A stretch of DNA of 64,000 nt from Pelagihabitans sp963710535 (GCA_963710535.1 CAVQAW010000010.1:496001-560000), one strand, 5' to 3'. Numbered from the stretch's first letter, positions 32,643 to 40,853 are shown. Numbers and translations are program-made. Notes: generated by a model not told the origin, from the sequence alone.

Positions 32643-32939
32643 ATGAAGACACAGACCAAATTAGATGTAAAATTGGTGGAAGGTACTTTTACACCAGCTG
32701 ATGCCGCTGACGTTTTGTTCACCTTGATAGGGGACAAAATAAAATTTCATAACCTTCAAATATTAAGTCTGCAGGAAAGGTTTGGGGAAACGACCAAAAA
32801 CTCCGAAAAGCGCGTTAAAGAATTGAAGGAAGCAAAAAATAGGGTCAAGGATTTGGTAATCCATGCCCGGAACGAAGGCTGTGAACTTAGAATCAGTGGA
32901 GCCATTGAAATTACGCTACTCGAGAACAGTTCGTTATAA
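32643..32939 (+). CDS. Hypothetical protein next to SbtA-type transporter
   Basis: 98 aa, soluble, no signal peptide. The N-terminal half has beta-like segments (K-L-D-V-K-L-V-E-G-T-F-T), then a helix-rich charged centre (N-S-E-K-R-V-K-E-L-K-E-A-K-N-R-V-K-D), and a final beta stretch (L-R-I-S-G-A-I-E-I-T-L-L). It is not a PII protein by motif, although in cyanobacteria the gene next to sbtA encodes the PII-like SbtB. It lies 46 nt before the transporter gene and is probably its partner; function unknown. Confidence 0.75.
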   Translation: MKTQTKLDVKLVEGTFTPADAADVLFTLIGDKIKFHNLQILSLQERFGETTKNSEKRVKELKEAKNRVKDLVIHARNEGCELRISGAIEITLLENSSL

Positions 32940-32985
32940 AGGTCGGTGATAATCAAACGGGCCAATCCGCAACTCAAATTCTGAT

Positions 32986-33948
32986 ATGGATATTCATCTG
33001 TTGGTTGACAACCTCACCAACCCTGCACTGCTATTTTTCTTTTTGGGCATTTTGGCGGTACAACTGAAAAGCGACCTTGAAATACCTCCCAATTCATCCA
33101 AATTCATTTCCTTGTACCTTTTGCTTTCAATCGGTTTCAAAGGGGGGCAGGAATTATCGCACAGTCCGTTGACCATGGAAATCATATGGTCGCTTTTGTT
33201 CGGGATTTTCCTTGCGTTGAGCGTTCCGCTGTATTCCTACTTCATACTCCGTAGGAAGTTCAGTGTATCCAATTCAGGAGCCATTGCAGCAGCATATGGA
33301 TCGGTAAGTGCGGTCACCTTCGTGACCGCCATATCCTTTTTGGAACTTGAAAAAATTGATTTTGGCGGACACATGGTCGCCGTAATGGCCTTGATGGAGG
33401 CACCGTCGATCATCGTTGGCGTGCTCCTGATTTCGATCTTCGATGATGACCGAGGTACAAAAATCCCAATGGGCAAAGTGATTCGTCATTCGGTGACCAA
33501 TGGCAGCGTCCTCTTGATATTGGGAAGCCTTATGGTGGGTTTGTTGGCCAGCGAACAACAGGCAGAGGGCATCAAACCGTTCACGACCGATATCTTTAAA
33601 GGATTTTTGGCGGTTTTCCTGCTCGACATGGGCATTACAAGTGGCAAGAAACTATCTTCCTTCCTTAAAAAAGGATGGTTTGCCTTTCTCTTCGCCCTCA
33701 TTGTTCCCGTAATCAACGGTTGCACCGTGGCCATTTTGAGCGGCAGTTTTACGCATAGCGTGGGCAATCGCTTCCTATTTGCCATCTTAGCGGCAAGTGC
33801 CTCCTATATTGCGGTTCCGGCCGCTATGCGCTTGGCGGCCCCTAAGGCAAATCCCAGTCTTTATTTGCCCATGGCCTTGGCCATTACCTTTCCATTCAAT
33901 ATTACTTTGGGGATGCCCCTCTATCTTTATACCATACAATCATTTTAA
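32986..33948 (+). CDS. SbtA-type sodium-dependent bicarbonate transporter
   Basis: 320 aa with about ten membrane helices. It matches the SbtA/DUF897 family: N-P-A-L-L-F-F-F-L-G-I in the first helix, I-G-F-K-G-G-Q-E-L near residue 52, and the repeat motif A-A-A-Y-G-S-V-S-A-V-T-F in the centre, mirrored by A-A-S-A-S-Y-I-A-V-P-A-A-M-R near the end. In cyanobacteria SbtA imports HCO3- with Na+. Here it would supply bicarbonate for carboxylases or pH control. It is the last gene of the icd run under the divergent LysR regulator. Confidence 0.9.
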   Translation: MDIHLLVDNLTNPALLFFFLGILAVQLKSDLEIPPNSSKFISLYLLLSIGFKGGQELSHSPLTMEIIWSLLFGIFLALSVPLYSYFILRRKFSVSNSGAIAAAYGSVSAVTFVTAISFLELEKIDFGGHMVAVMALMEAPSIIVGVLLISIFDDDRGTKIPMGKVIRHSVTNGSVLLILGSLMVGLLASEQQAEGIKPFTTDIFKGFLAVFLLDMGITSGKKLSSFLKKGWFAFLFALIVPVINGCTVAILSGSFTHSVGNRFLFAILAASASYIAVPAAMRLAAPKANPSLYLPMALAITFPFNITLGMPLYLYTIQSF

Positions 33949-33984
33949 ATAATAGTCCTAACTTTATGTCCCAAAGATGGGCTT

Positions 33985-34548
33985 ATGGAAAAACACAGAT
34001 GCGGTTGGTGTAGGGGGGATGCCCTTTATGAGGCCTATCACGATTTGGAGTGGGGCGTTCCTGTAAAAGATGATGCCACCTTGTTTGAATTTCTAATCTT
34101 GGAAACCTTTCAGGCCGGCCTGAGTTGGATCACAATATTGAGGAAACGGGAAAACTTCAGAAAAGCTTTCGATCGCTTTGATTACCGAAAAATTGCCCGT
34201 TATGACCAAGCCAAGGTAGATGCCCTGTTACAAAACTCAGGAATAATCAGGAATAGGTTAAAGATCAAGGCGACCATTTCCAATGCAAGGGAATTTATAA
34301 AGGTGCAAGACGAATTTGGTAGTTTTAGCCGTTATATCTGGGATTTTGTCAATGACCGTCCCATCAAGAATTCCGTGGAAAATTACAAGTTGGCCCCGGC
34401 GACGACCACCGTGTCCGACGCACTGAGCAAAGACCTGAAGAAGCGCGGTTTTAAATTTGTCGGCAGTACCGTGGTATATGCGCATATGCAGGCGACCGGG
34501 ATGGTGAACGATCATGAAATACACTGTTTTAGATATGGGGAAGTATAG
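33985..34548 (+). CDS. tag: DNA-3-methyladenine glycosylase I
   Basis: 187 aa, the usual Tag length. The enzyme excises 3-methyladenine from alkylated DNA. The N-terminal C-G-W-C and H-D-x-E-W-G-V-P, the central Q-A-G-L-S-W-I-T-I-L-R-K-R-E-N-F and the C-terminal K-R-G-F-K-F-V-G-S-T and N-D-H-E-I-H-C match E. coli Tag closely, including the Cys/His residues (C6, H19, and the H-x3-C at the end) that bind zinc there. The end overlaps the next gene by 14 nt. The start at 33985 gives the family N-terminus. Confidence 0.96.
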   Translation: MEKHRCGWCRGDALYEAYHDLEWGVPVKDDATLFEFLILETFQAGLSWITILRKRENFRKAFDRFDYRKIARYDQAKVDALLQNSGIIRNRLKIKATISNAREFIKVQDEFGSFSRYIWDFVNDRPIKNSVENYKLAPATTTVSDALSKDLKKRGFKFVGSTVVYAHMQATGMVNDHEIHCFRYGEV

Positions 34549-35119
34549 CTTTGTTTTGCTGTTTACTCTGGTATGTTTTTCACAGGCCTTGGCCCAAAAC
34601 AAAAGGGAGCGGGAGTTTCGTATTTTAAAAAAACAATTTCCGGAAGTCGCATTGCAATTTCTTTCCTCAAAGCTGGAGGAGGCTAAAAGAATCCGTTTCT
34701 ACAAAGAGATAGACAGTGCAAAAATCAGTTTTGAGGCCAAATTCAAAAAGCAACGGCTGAATTACAGTATTGAATTTGACAAAGATGGCCAACTGGAGGA
34801 TATTGAAATCGAAATAAAATCCATCGATCTGCCGAGCGAGAGTTGGGAGAACATTCAAGACTATATCGCAAGCAATTTTAAAAAAGCGAAGGTGCGCAAA
34901 ATACAGCAACAATACTTGGCCACTTCGGGAGAATCGACCGAGACGACGCTCAAAAATGCCTTTCAAAATCTCTTGTTGCCATCTGTCAACTATGAACTGA
35001 TCGTTTCCGGAAAAAGGGAAAAAGAGCACCAACAGTTTGAAATTCTTTTTGATGCCAACGGCATATTCAAAAATATCCGCAAATCGCTACCTCCCAATTA
35101 TGACCACGTGCTCTATTAA
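34535..35119 (+). CDS. Hypothetical secreted protein with PepSY-like repeats
   Basis: 194 aa from the ATG at 34535 (an earlier in-frame ATG at 34514 lies inside tag and would spoil the signal peptide). Signal peptide M-G-K-Y-S-F-V-L-L-F-T-L-V-C-F-S-Q-A-L-A-Q. The mature part has two copies of a strand-helix unit (Y-S-I-E-F-D-K-D-G-Q-L-E-D-I and Q-F-E-I-L-F-D-A-N-G-I-F-K-N-I), reminiscent of PepSY-like periplasmic folds. It overlaps tag by 14 nt and the next gene by 20 nt, so the three are translated together. Confidence 0.75.
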   Translation: MGKYSFVLLFTLVCFSQALAQNKREREFRILKKQFPEVALQFLSSKLEEAKRIRFYKEIDSAKISFEAKFKKQRLNYSIEFDKDGQLEDIEIEIKSIDLPSESWENIQDYIASNFKKAKVRKIQQQYLATSGESTETTLKNAFQNLLLPSVNYELIVSGKREKEHQQFEILFDANGIFKNIRKSLPPNYDHVLY

Positions 35120-35789
35120 AGTCATTCTCGCTACGATTTGCTTAGGCGGTTTTAATGTCCTTTTTTCCCAAAATGATGTTACCGTATACCTTCAACCCGA
35201 ATTTGGATTCAGTTATAAGGTGAAGGACGGGTACTCTCATTTCCATTCCCTTCAAATTCGCAACTATGGATATCGCGACAATGAAGTTCAATTAAAGACC
35301 AGGCAAATTGATTTGGTACATTTCTCCAATTGGAAATTAAACCTCAACCAAAGTCTGGCATTGGGCGTTCAATATAGATTCAGGGAAGTATTTGAACCGG
35401 AAAGCGAGAATGAACTCCGCCTTGTGCAACAGTACAACGTATCGGCACAAAAAGGTACCTTGCGTTTTGGTCATCGTTTGCGGGCCGAACAACGTATCTC
35501 CCCATCCTTGACCCGGCATAGGTTTCGATACAGATTTGCCATTGATCTCCCCCTCAATGGAGAGAAATTGGATGTGGGGGAGGCTTATTTGGTAGTCTCT
35601 ACGGAAGCGCTGCAAACATCTGCCAGGGGCAGGGCCCCTTCGTTTGACCAGCGATTGACAAGTTTTATCGGTTGGCAGATCAGCCCTGAAGCCAAATGGC
35701 AAATTGGAATGGAATATAGGGCGGAAGATTATTTCAAGGATACCGAGACCATTCTTTTTTTACTGAGCTCCTTGGTTTTCAGCCTTTAA
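35100..35789 (+). CDS. DUF2490 family outer-membrane-type protein
   Basis: 229 aa from ATG 35100; the signal peptide M-T-T-C-S-I-K-V-I-L-A-T-I-C-L-G-G-F-N-V-L-F-S-Q marks this start, rather than the upstream in-frame ATG at 35037. The mature part is a run of amphipathic strands (L-G-V-Q-Y-R-F-R-E, R-F-G-H-R-L-R-A-E-Q-R, H-R-F-R-Y-R-F-A-I) that suggests a small beta-barrel, as in DUF2490. It overlaps the upstream gene by 20 nt and, at its 3' end, convergent aat by 30 nt. Function unknown. Confidence 0.75.
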   Translation: MTTCSIKVILATICLGGFNVLFSQNDVTVYLQPEFGFSYKVKDGYSHFHSLQIRNYGYRDNEVQLKTRQIDLVHFSNWKLNLNQSLALGVQYRFREVFEPESENELRLVQQYNVSAQKGTLRFGHRLRAEQRISPSLTRHRFRYRFAIDLPLNGEKLDVGEAYLVVSTEALQTSARGRAPSFDQRLTSFIGWQISPEAKWQIGMEYRAEDYFKDTETILFLLSSLVFSL

Positions 35790-36440
35790 AATCCTTATAA
35801 ATTCGGCCCTCGGGATTTCCTCGGCGCCCAAACTGGCCAGATGAGGCGTATACAATTGACAATCGATCAATCGGTAGTCCTTTTTATCAAGCGCAGTGGC
35901 CAAGCCGATGAATGCGAATTTGGAAGCGTTTGGAACCGTACTGAACATACTTTCCCCGCAAAATATATAACCGAGATCCACCCCGTATAAACCCCCAGCC
36001 AGTAGACCATCTTGCCAAACTTCATAGGAATGTGCGAATCCCAGCTCGTGCAAATCGCGATAGGCCTTCTGCATTTCGGGCGTGATCCAGGTCCCCTCCT
36101 GGCCTTCCCTTGGCACCTTGGCGCATCCTTCGAGTACTTTTTCGAAACAGGTGTTTTTTGTGAGGACAAATCTGCCATCGCGAATTACCTTTCCCATGCT
36201 TTTTGAGACCTTGATCTTCTTGGGAAACAAGACCATTCTCGGATTGGGGCTCCACCAAAGGATCAGTGAATCCTGGTTGAACCAAGGGAAGATACCACTC
36301 CGATAGGCCAGCATCAGCCTATTGGGCGACAGGTCCCCGCCCATAGCCAAAAGGCCCTCTGAATTGGCACTTTCAACGTCTGGAAATTCAAGCCGGTCTG
36401 TCAGGAAAAAAAGGGGATGTTTTCGGCTATAATTGTTCAA
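35760..36440 (-). CDS. aat: Leucyl/phenylalanyl-tRNA--protein transferase
   Basis: 226 aa. Aat adds Leu or Phe to proteins with N-terminal Lys or Arg, marking them for the ClpAP N-degron pathway. The motifs G-L-L-A-M-G-G-D-L-S-P and Y-R-S-G-I-F-P-W-F, then P-R-M-V-L-F-P, H-S-Y-E-V-W and G-G-L-Y-G-V are those of the family. The N-terminus starts with TTG at 36440 (M-N-N-Y-S-R-K-H-P-L); no ATG is near enough. It overlaps the 3' end of the DUF2490 gene by 30 nt. Confidence 0.95.
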   Translation of the reverse strand: MNNYSRKHPLFFLTDRLEFPDVESANSEGLLAMGGDLSPNRLMLAYRSGIFPWFNQDSLILWWSPNPRMVLFPKKIKVSKSMGKVIRDGRFVLTKNTCFEKVLEGCAKVPREGQEGTWITPEMQKAYRDLHELGFAHSYEVWQDGLLAGGLYGVDLGYIFCGESMFSTVPNASKFAFIGLATALDKKDYRLIDCQLYTPHLASLGAEEIPRAEFIRILKAENQGAQ

Positions 36441-36529
36441 GGCCCTAACTTTTTAAACAACGGTCAATACCTCCACGTACAGACGAAAACAACCCATCCG
36501 CCTTGGTCCGGCAATGAAAAAGAAGTGGC

Positions 36530-36907
36530 TTAAAATGGCAAGTCGTCGTGATCTTCCTCATTGATGTTATCGGCGGGCTCAAAGGCCTCCATCGGCGGTA
36601 CCGGTGGCATATTTGATGGGCCACCTTCCGATTGAAGGTTTTCTATGCGCCAACCTTGAATCGAATTGAAGTATTTGATCTCGCCCTGTGGACTCGTCCA
36701 TTCCCTGCCGCGTATATTGATGCTGATTTTTACAGCTTGACCCACTTGAAAATTATTCAAAAGGTCGGTGTTATCTTGTGTGAACTCGACCAGGATATGC
36801 TGTGGATATCGTTCTTCGGTTGTCACTACCACTTCCCTCTTCCTGAAACCCCCGCTACCAACGGTTTTGGTTTCGCCCAACACTTTTATTTTTCCTTGTA
36901 TTTCCAT
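36530..36907 (-). CDS. DUF3127 protein with an SSB-like acidic C-terminal tip
   Basis: 125 aa. The first about 95 residues are a DUF3127 domain (M-E-I-Q-G-K-I-K-V-L, F-R-K-R-E-V-V-V-T-T, I-N-I-R-G-R-E-W), an OB-fold-like family. A Pro-rich spacer (P-P-V-P-P-M-E-A-F-E-P) leads to the acidic end E-E-D-H-D-D-L-P-F. The last five residues, D-D-L-P-F, equal those of the single-stranded DNA-binding protein at the right edge of this window, and the SSB tip is the docking site for repair enzymes. The shared tail suggests work at single-stranded DNA; this is inference. Confidence 0.85.
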   Translation of the reverse strand: MEIQGKIKVLGETKTVGSGGFRKREVVVTTEERYPQHILVEFTQDNTDLLNNFQVGQAVKISINIRGREWTSPQGEIKYFNSIQGWRIENLQSEGGPSNMPPVPPMEAFEPADNINEEDHDDLPF

Positions 36908-37111
36908 TTCCTAAGATTTTTAGGTATTCAACATTTAAAGTTTTTAAAAATAAGATTAATAGGATTATTCTCCTAACAAAACCCTAGCAAGTTATCAAGC
37001 ACTTATACGACATGGCCCGCTTGATGGATGGCCTAAAAACAATCAAGATTTTGAAGTATCGTTCGGGATTTAGCGCTATTCTCCAAGTGAGATCTCGAAG
37101 CGAACCCCAAT

Positions 37112-38014
37112 TTAATGATGTGAGGGAAAATGTATATGGGCCAGCAACAGTTTCCAAGCAGAAGACAGGTCGTTTTTTTGTAGATATTCTTGCGCCATCC
37201 GATGTATTTCAAATGCATCCCTCCCGCTCAAAACCGATCTGGCTTCGATATGAGAGGCTATAAAATCGGCCACTTCCTTTGGGGAAGGAATTTTTTCCAC
37301 ATTGCCCAGCAACCCCAGGTCATTGCCGGTAAGTATCCGGCTCGATCTTATGGGTTCGGGAATGGCATCTACCCCAATGCCCAAGGAAGACAAGGGTTTG
37401 GGCACTTCAAAAAGTCCCATGTTCGCCCTGGTGTACCAATTGCCCCCCATTCGAGCAACCTGGTCGATCTTGTAGGGGTCGATATTGCCGTTCTCATCGA
37501 GCACGGTTGGCGAAATATGCATTTTCAGGACTTCCGAAAATATGAGGTTTCCTGCGCCTCCTTGTGTCCCAAGTGCTTCGATCTTGGTGACCTTGCATTC
37601 GAACTGTACAGGGGATTCAGCCACCCTGAAAGGCTTAACGAGGTCTGACTTTACCATGGTGAGCCCTGCCTTTTTAAACTCGTTCTCCCCTTTCGGATAT
37701 TCGGTACTGGCCAAGGACATTTGCTGCACCATATCGAAATTTACGATATTGATCACAACTTCCATGGTCTGCCGAGCATTCTCCAAGGTATGCTTGGTGG
37801 TATTGTCGCGCACTCTGCGGGAGGGCGAAAAAATCAATATGGGCGGATTGCTGCTGAACACATTGAAAAAACTGAATGGCGATAAATTAGGCTTGCCCTC
37901 AAGATCCAAAGTACTTGCAAAAGCAATGGGCCTGGGCCCCACCGCCCCCAAAAGATAGGCGTGCATCTTGGTGCCTGACAAGTCTGAGGATAGGACGGAA
38001 ATCATTTCATTCAT
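37112..38014 (-). CDS. Flavin reductase-like FMN-binding protein
   Basis: 300 aa from the ATG at 38014 (M-N-E-M-I-S-V-L; the frame is open 19 codons further, but this part covers a promoter box). G-A-V-G-P-R-P-I-A-F-A-S-T and N-L-S-P-F-S-F-F-N-V-F-S are the FMN-binding split-barrel signatures of the DIM6/NTAB flavin reductase family. The extra C-terminal 90 residues are common in Bacteroidota members. It likely reduces flavin for another enzyme or acts on a small molecule. It is divergent from the sensor kinase with 105 nt between them. Confidence 0.88.
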   Translation of the reverse strand: MNEMISVLSSDLSGTKMHAYLLGAVGPRPIAFASTLDLEGKPNLSPFSFFNVFSSNPPILIFSPSRRVRDNTTKHTLENARQTMEVVINIVNFDMVQQMSLASTEYPKGENEFKKAGLTMVKSDLVKPFRVAESPVQFECKVTKIEALGTQGGAGNLIFSEVLKMHISPTVLDENGNIDPYKIDQVARMGGNWYTRANMGLFEVPKPLSSLGIGVDAIPEPIRSSRILTGNDLGLLGNVEKIPSPKEVADFIASHIEARSVLSGRDAFEIHRMAQEYLQKNDLSSAWKLLLAHIHFPSHH

Positions 38015-38021
38015 CACTGCG

Positions 38022-38029
38022 CAAAGGTA
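38022..38029 (-). promoter_or_regulatory. -7 box TACCTTTG of the flavin reductase gene
   Basis: Exact TAnnTTTG match on the minus strand, ending 7 nt before the ATG at 38014. With a start site 5-8 nt downstream the transcript has almost no leader, unless the ATG at 38005 is used. Confidence 0.5.
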
Positions 38030-38093
38030 TGAAATTTGACCTGTATTAAATCGTGCGGAAATCGAACACAAACGATTTTAGGCCTTTTTGCGT

Positions 38094-38101
38094 TATCTTT
38101 G
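38094..38101 (+). promoter_or_regulatory. -7 box TATCTTTG of the sensor kinase gene
   Basis: Exact TAnnTTTG match, ending 18 nt before the ATG at 38120. The opposite promoter for the flavin reductase lies 65 nt away, back to back. Confidence 0.5.
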
Positions 38102-38119
38102 ATATAAGACAACCAATGG

Positions 38120-39283
38120 ATGAATTTTAATCCTAAGCACAAGACTTCCAACTTTATTTTGTTGATAGCATCATTTGTTATCGTGAGTCTCATCCTTTGG
38201 AATACCAATAGCTTTTTTAAAAAATTCAAAGAGGAGGAACGCCTTAAAATGGAAATCTGGGCCACTGCACAAACCGAATTCCTATCCCTCCCGGCCGATG
38301 CCGATCCGGGCAACCTTCCTTTAAGGGTCTTTCAGAACAATACTTCCACGCCGATGATCTTGGTGAATCGTGATGGGTCGATGAAAACGAACAATATTCC
38401 CAAAGACTTTGCCAAAGACACGGTATACCTCAAAAAAAGGTTGAAAATGTTTGAAAGTGAAAACAGGCCCATCACGATGGAAGACAAAGGAGAATATCTC
38501 GCTACCCTATACTACGGAAATTCGGAAGTGCTCAACAAGCTTAAATACTATCCTTTGGCCCTCCTATTGATCATTTTTCTCTTTGGGGCCGTCATTTTCT
38601 TCTTTTTTAAGACCAATAAAGCTTCGGAACAGAACAAATTATGGGCAGGCATGGCCAAGGAAACGGCCCATCAGATAGGTACCCCCCTCTCTTCTCTCTT
38701 GGGATGGAACGAGTTGTTGAAAGCGGAACATATCAATCCGGAAATCACCAAGGAAATAGAGAAAGACATTTCCCGCCTGGAAACCATAACGGAGCGGTTT
38801 TCAAAGATCGGATCTTTGCCCAAATTGGAAGCACGCGATATTGTACAAGAGACCAAAAATGCCTTTGATTACCTAAAGCTGCGAAGTTCAAAACTGGTGC
38901 ATTTCACCTTTCATACCCAGATAGATCAAGCCATGGTGCTTCTCAACCCATCGCTCTTTCAATGGACCATTGAGAATCTGGTCAAAAATGGCATCGATGC
39001 GATGCGCGGAAAGGGCAGTATCAGCGTCGAAATCGTAAGAGACCACCACTTGGTGAACATCCTCGTTTCAGACAGTGGACATGGCATCCCTAAGAGCAAT
39101 TACCATACGATATTCAATCCGGGGGTCACTTCCAAGAAGCGGGGTTGGGGATTGGGCCTTTCCTTGGTAAAACGTATTGTGGAGGAATACCATAAAGGGA
39201 AAGTAAAAGTATTGTCTTCGAGCAAACAGGGAACGATCATGCAGATCTCATTATTGATCCATTCAAATAAGAAACAACTCTAA
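38120..39283 (+). CDS. Membrane sensor histidine kinase
   Basis: 387 aa. TM1 at about residues 11-28, a periplasmic domain of about 120 residues, TM2 at about 152-172. The dimerisation/phosphoacceptor region is M-A-K-E-T-A-H-Q-I-G-T-P-L-S-S-L, and the HATPase domain follows (N-L-V-K-N-G-I-D-A-M, D-S-G-H-G-I-P, G-W-G-L-G-L-S-L). The H-Q-I-G-T-P-L motif marks a Bacteroidota group of kinases. No response regulator is adjacent, so it is an orphan kinase. A small zinc-ribbon membrane protein gene follows by 16 nt. Confidence 0.92.
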   Translation: MNFNPKHKTSNFILLIASFVIVSLILWNTNSFFKKFKEEERLKMEIWATAQTEFLSLPADADPGNLPLRVFQNNTSTPMILVNRDGSMKTNNIPKDFAKDTVYLKKRLKMFESENRPITMEDKGEYLATLYYGNSEVLNKLKYYPLALLLIIFLFGAVIFFFFKTNKASEQNKLWAGMAKETAHQIGTPLSSLLGWNELLKAEHINPEITKEIEKDISRLETITERFSKIGSLPKLEARDIVQETKNAFDYLKLRSSKLVHFTFHTQIDQAMVLLNPSLFQWTIENLVKNGIDAMRGKGSISVEIVRDHHLVNILVSDSGHGIPKSNYHTIFNPGVTSKKRGWGLGLSLVKRIVEEYHKGKVKVLSSSKQGTIMQISLLIHSNKKQL

Positions 39284-39299
39284 ACGCAAAAGGCAGGCC

Positions 39300-39656
39300 A
39301 TGGCAAAGGAAAAAATGGAAATCATCAAAGAAGCGGCCCTACAGAACAACTGCCCGGAATGCTTCAACAAGTCTCTTAAGCTCACATTTTCGCAAAAGCA
39401 TTCCTACGGTAAGCTGATACACCGTGTAACAAAGGAGGTCGCCCATGAAATGAAGTGTTCCAAATGCGGCTCCATAATCTACCCTGTTAAATGGACCGAC
39501 GACATCGAACGCAGTTTTGATTATTATCAAAAGACGGTGACGCCCATGCGGGCAACCTTGGAGTTCAGGCCCTTATTTTACATTTTGGTGTTGCTGTTAT
39601 TGGCCGTGGCCGGGGCATTGACCTATATTATGGTCCAAGGATTCCCCAGCTTTTGA
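39300..39656 (+). CDS. Zinc-ribbon membrane protein
   Basis: 118 aa. Two C-x-x-C pairs (C-P-E-C near residue 19 and C-S-K-C near residue 54) form a probable zinc ribbon, and one C-terminal membrane helix (F-Y-I-L-V-L-L-L-L-A-V-A-G-A-L-T-Y-I) ends the protein, leaving the ribbon in the cytoplasm. It is 16 nt behind the sensor kinase gene and presumably cotranscribed. I do not recognise a named family. It could tether a regulator or sense redox state; this is speculative. Confidence 0.75.
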   Translation: MAKEKMEIIKEAALQNNCPECFNKSLKLTFSQKHSYGKLIHRVTKEVAHEMKCSKCGSIIYPVKWTDDIERSFDYYQKTVTPMRATLEFRPLFYILVLLLLAVAGALTYIMVQGFPSF

Positions 39657-39726
39657 TTTGATATGGTGGTCGTGGGCTGCTGGTGCCGCTTCGTTGCCGC
39701 CCAACGGAATCCTTAAAGTTTTAATA

Positions 39727-40131
39727 TTAAAGTGGGTTCTTTTTAAGTTCGGCCCTGATCTTATCGGCAAGGGCCTCGAATTCGGCTGGAGAAAGCCGCA
39801 CCTTGTGTTGAAAAGTGGCTTCCTTCATTTCGTTCAACGGTATCAAATGGACATGTACATGGGGAACTTCAAGTCCAATGACGGTCATCCCGACGCGTTT
39901 GCATCGCACCGATGCCTCAAGTGCACGCCCTATCTTTATGGCAAAATCCATTAATCCCAGGTAAGTGTCCCTATCGAGATCTGTGATTTTGTCTATCTCC
40001 CTTTTTGGGACACAAAGCGTATGTCCCCTTGCGTTCGGGTTAATATCCAAAAAAGCAAAATACTTTTCAGTCTCCGCTATTTTATAACTGGGTATCTCTC
40101 CTTTGATGATTTTAGTGAAAATACTTGCCAT
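39727..40131 (-). CDS. HIT family nucleotide hydrolase
   Basis: 134 aa from the ATG at 40131 (M-A-S-I-F-T-K-I-I-K-G-E-I-P). The N-terminal pattern and the histidine triad E-V-P-H-V-H-V-H-L-I-P identify a HIT (HINT-like) protein, which cleaves nucleotide phosphoramidates or dinucleotides. The frame is open 8 codons more upstream, but the A-S-I-F-T-K-I start is the family standard. It is 60 nt behind greA and likely in its operon, an arrangement common in the phylum. Confidence 0.94.
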   Translation of the reverse strand: MASIFTKIIKGEIPSYKIAETEKYFAFLDINPNARGHTLCVPKREIDKITDLDRDTYLGLMDFAIKIGRALEASVRCKRVGMTVIGLEVPHVHVHLIPLNEMKEATFQHKVRLSPAEFEALADKIRAELKKNPL

Positions 40132-40191
40132 GAGCTTGGTTTTGATGAATGACAAAAATCCTGCTTTGCGAAATATGCAAGAAGTACCCGG

Positions 40192-40668
40192 CTAGGCCCT
40201 GCTGATTTCGACCACCTTAAACTTCAAGGTGCCATTGGGAACCACGATTTCCGCGGTTTCTCCCACGGTCTTTCCCAGTAAACCCTTTCCTATGGGTGAA
40301 CTTACCGATATTTTTCCCTTTTTTAAATCGGCCTCACTTTCGGCGACCAAGGTATATTTCATTTCCATCCCATTGTTCAGGTTTTTCAATTTGACGGTAG
40401 AAAGGACCAACACCTTTGAGGTATCCAACTGCGATTCATCGATCAACCTCGCATGCGACAAGGTTTCCTCCATTTTGGCAATTTTCAGTTCTAAAAGGCC
40501 CTGGGACTCTTTGGCCGCATCATATTCGGCATTTTCCGAGAGATCGCCCTTATCCCTGGCATCGGCAATCGCTTGTGATGCCTTAGGGCGTTCAATATCC
40601 CTGAGATGATTGAGCTCGTCCTTCAATTTTTTTAGTCCTTCCGCGGTATAATACGATACGTTACTCAT
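40192..40668 (-). CDS. greA: Transcription elongation factor GreA
   Basis: 158 aa, the family standard. M-S-N-V-S-Y-Y-T-A-E-G-L-K-K-L-K starts an N-terminal coiled coil with the tip G-D-L-S-E-N-A-E-Y-D-A-A-K-E (acidic residues D, E and E act in the RNA polymerase channel). The C-terminal FKBP-like domain has G-K-G-L-L-G-K-T-V-G-E. GreA rescues backtracked RNA polymerase by RNA cleavage. The frame is open further upstream, but ATG 40668 is the family start. The leader is long (about 180 nt) and contains a terminator-like hairpin. Confidence 0.97.
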   Translation of the reverse strand: MSNVSYYTAEGLKKLKDELNHLRDIERPKASQAIADARDKGDLSENAEYDAAKESQGLLELKIAKMEETLSHARLIDESQLDTSKVLVLSTVKLKNLNNGMEMKYTLVAESEADLKKGKISVSSPIGKGLLGKTVGETAEIVVPNGTLKFKVVEISRA

Positions 40669-40686
40669 AATATTTGATTTTAAGCC

Positions 40687-40711
40687 AATACTGGTACCGA
40701 TGGTCAGTATT
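40687..40711. promoter_or_regulatory. Inverted repeat AATACTG-N11-CAGTATT
   Basis: Perfect 7-bp arms (40687-40693 and 40705-40711) in the greA leader, 19 nt upstream of the ATG. It could be a protein site or fold in RNA close to the ribosome site, downstream of the hairpin at 40721-40737. Confidence 0.4.
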
Positions 40712-40715
40712 ATAA

Positions 40716-40737
40716 AAATATCCCGCCTACAGCGGGA
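40716..40737 (-). terminator. Terminator-like hairpin inside the greA leader
   Basis: On the minus strand TCCCGC-TGTAG-GCGGGA (40737 down to 40721) is directly followed by TATTTTT. It lies about 53 nt before the greA ATG and about 110 nt after the TATCTTTG promoter box at 40854-40861. It looks like an attenuator and recalls the terminator in the E. coli greA leader that yields the GraL RNAs. Confidence 0.45.
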
Positions 40738-40853
40738 ATGGTACAATCCTCGATTTAGAAAGATATGGAATATTTTCCAACAGGATTTCATGAATAAGAA
40801 AATCCCCTACTTTAGACGATGTCCTGCAACGTTTTTTTAGAGAGGATTTAACG

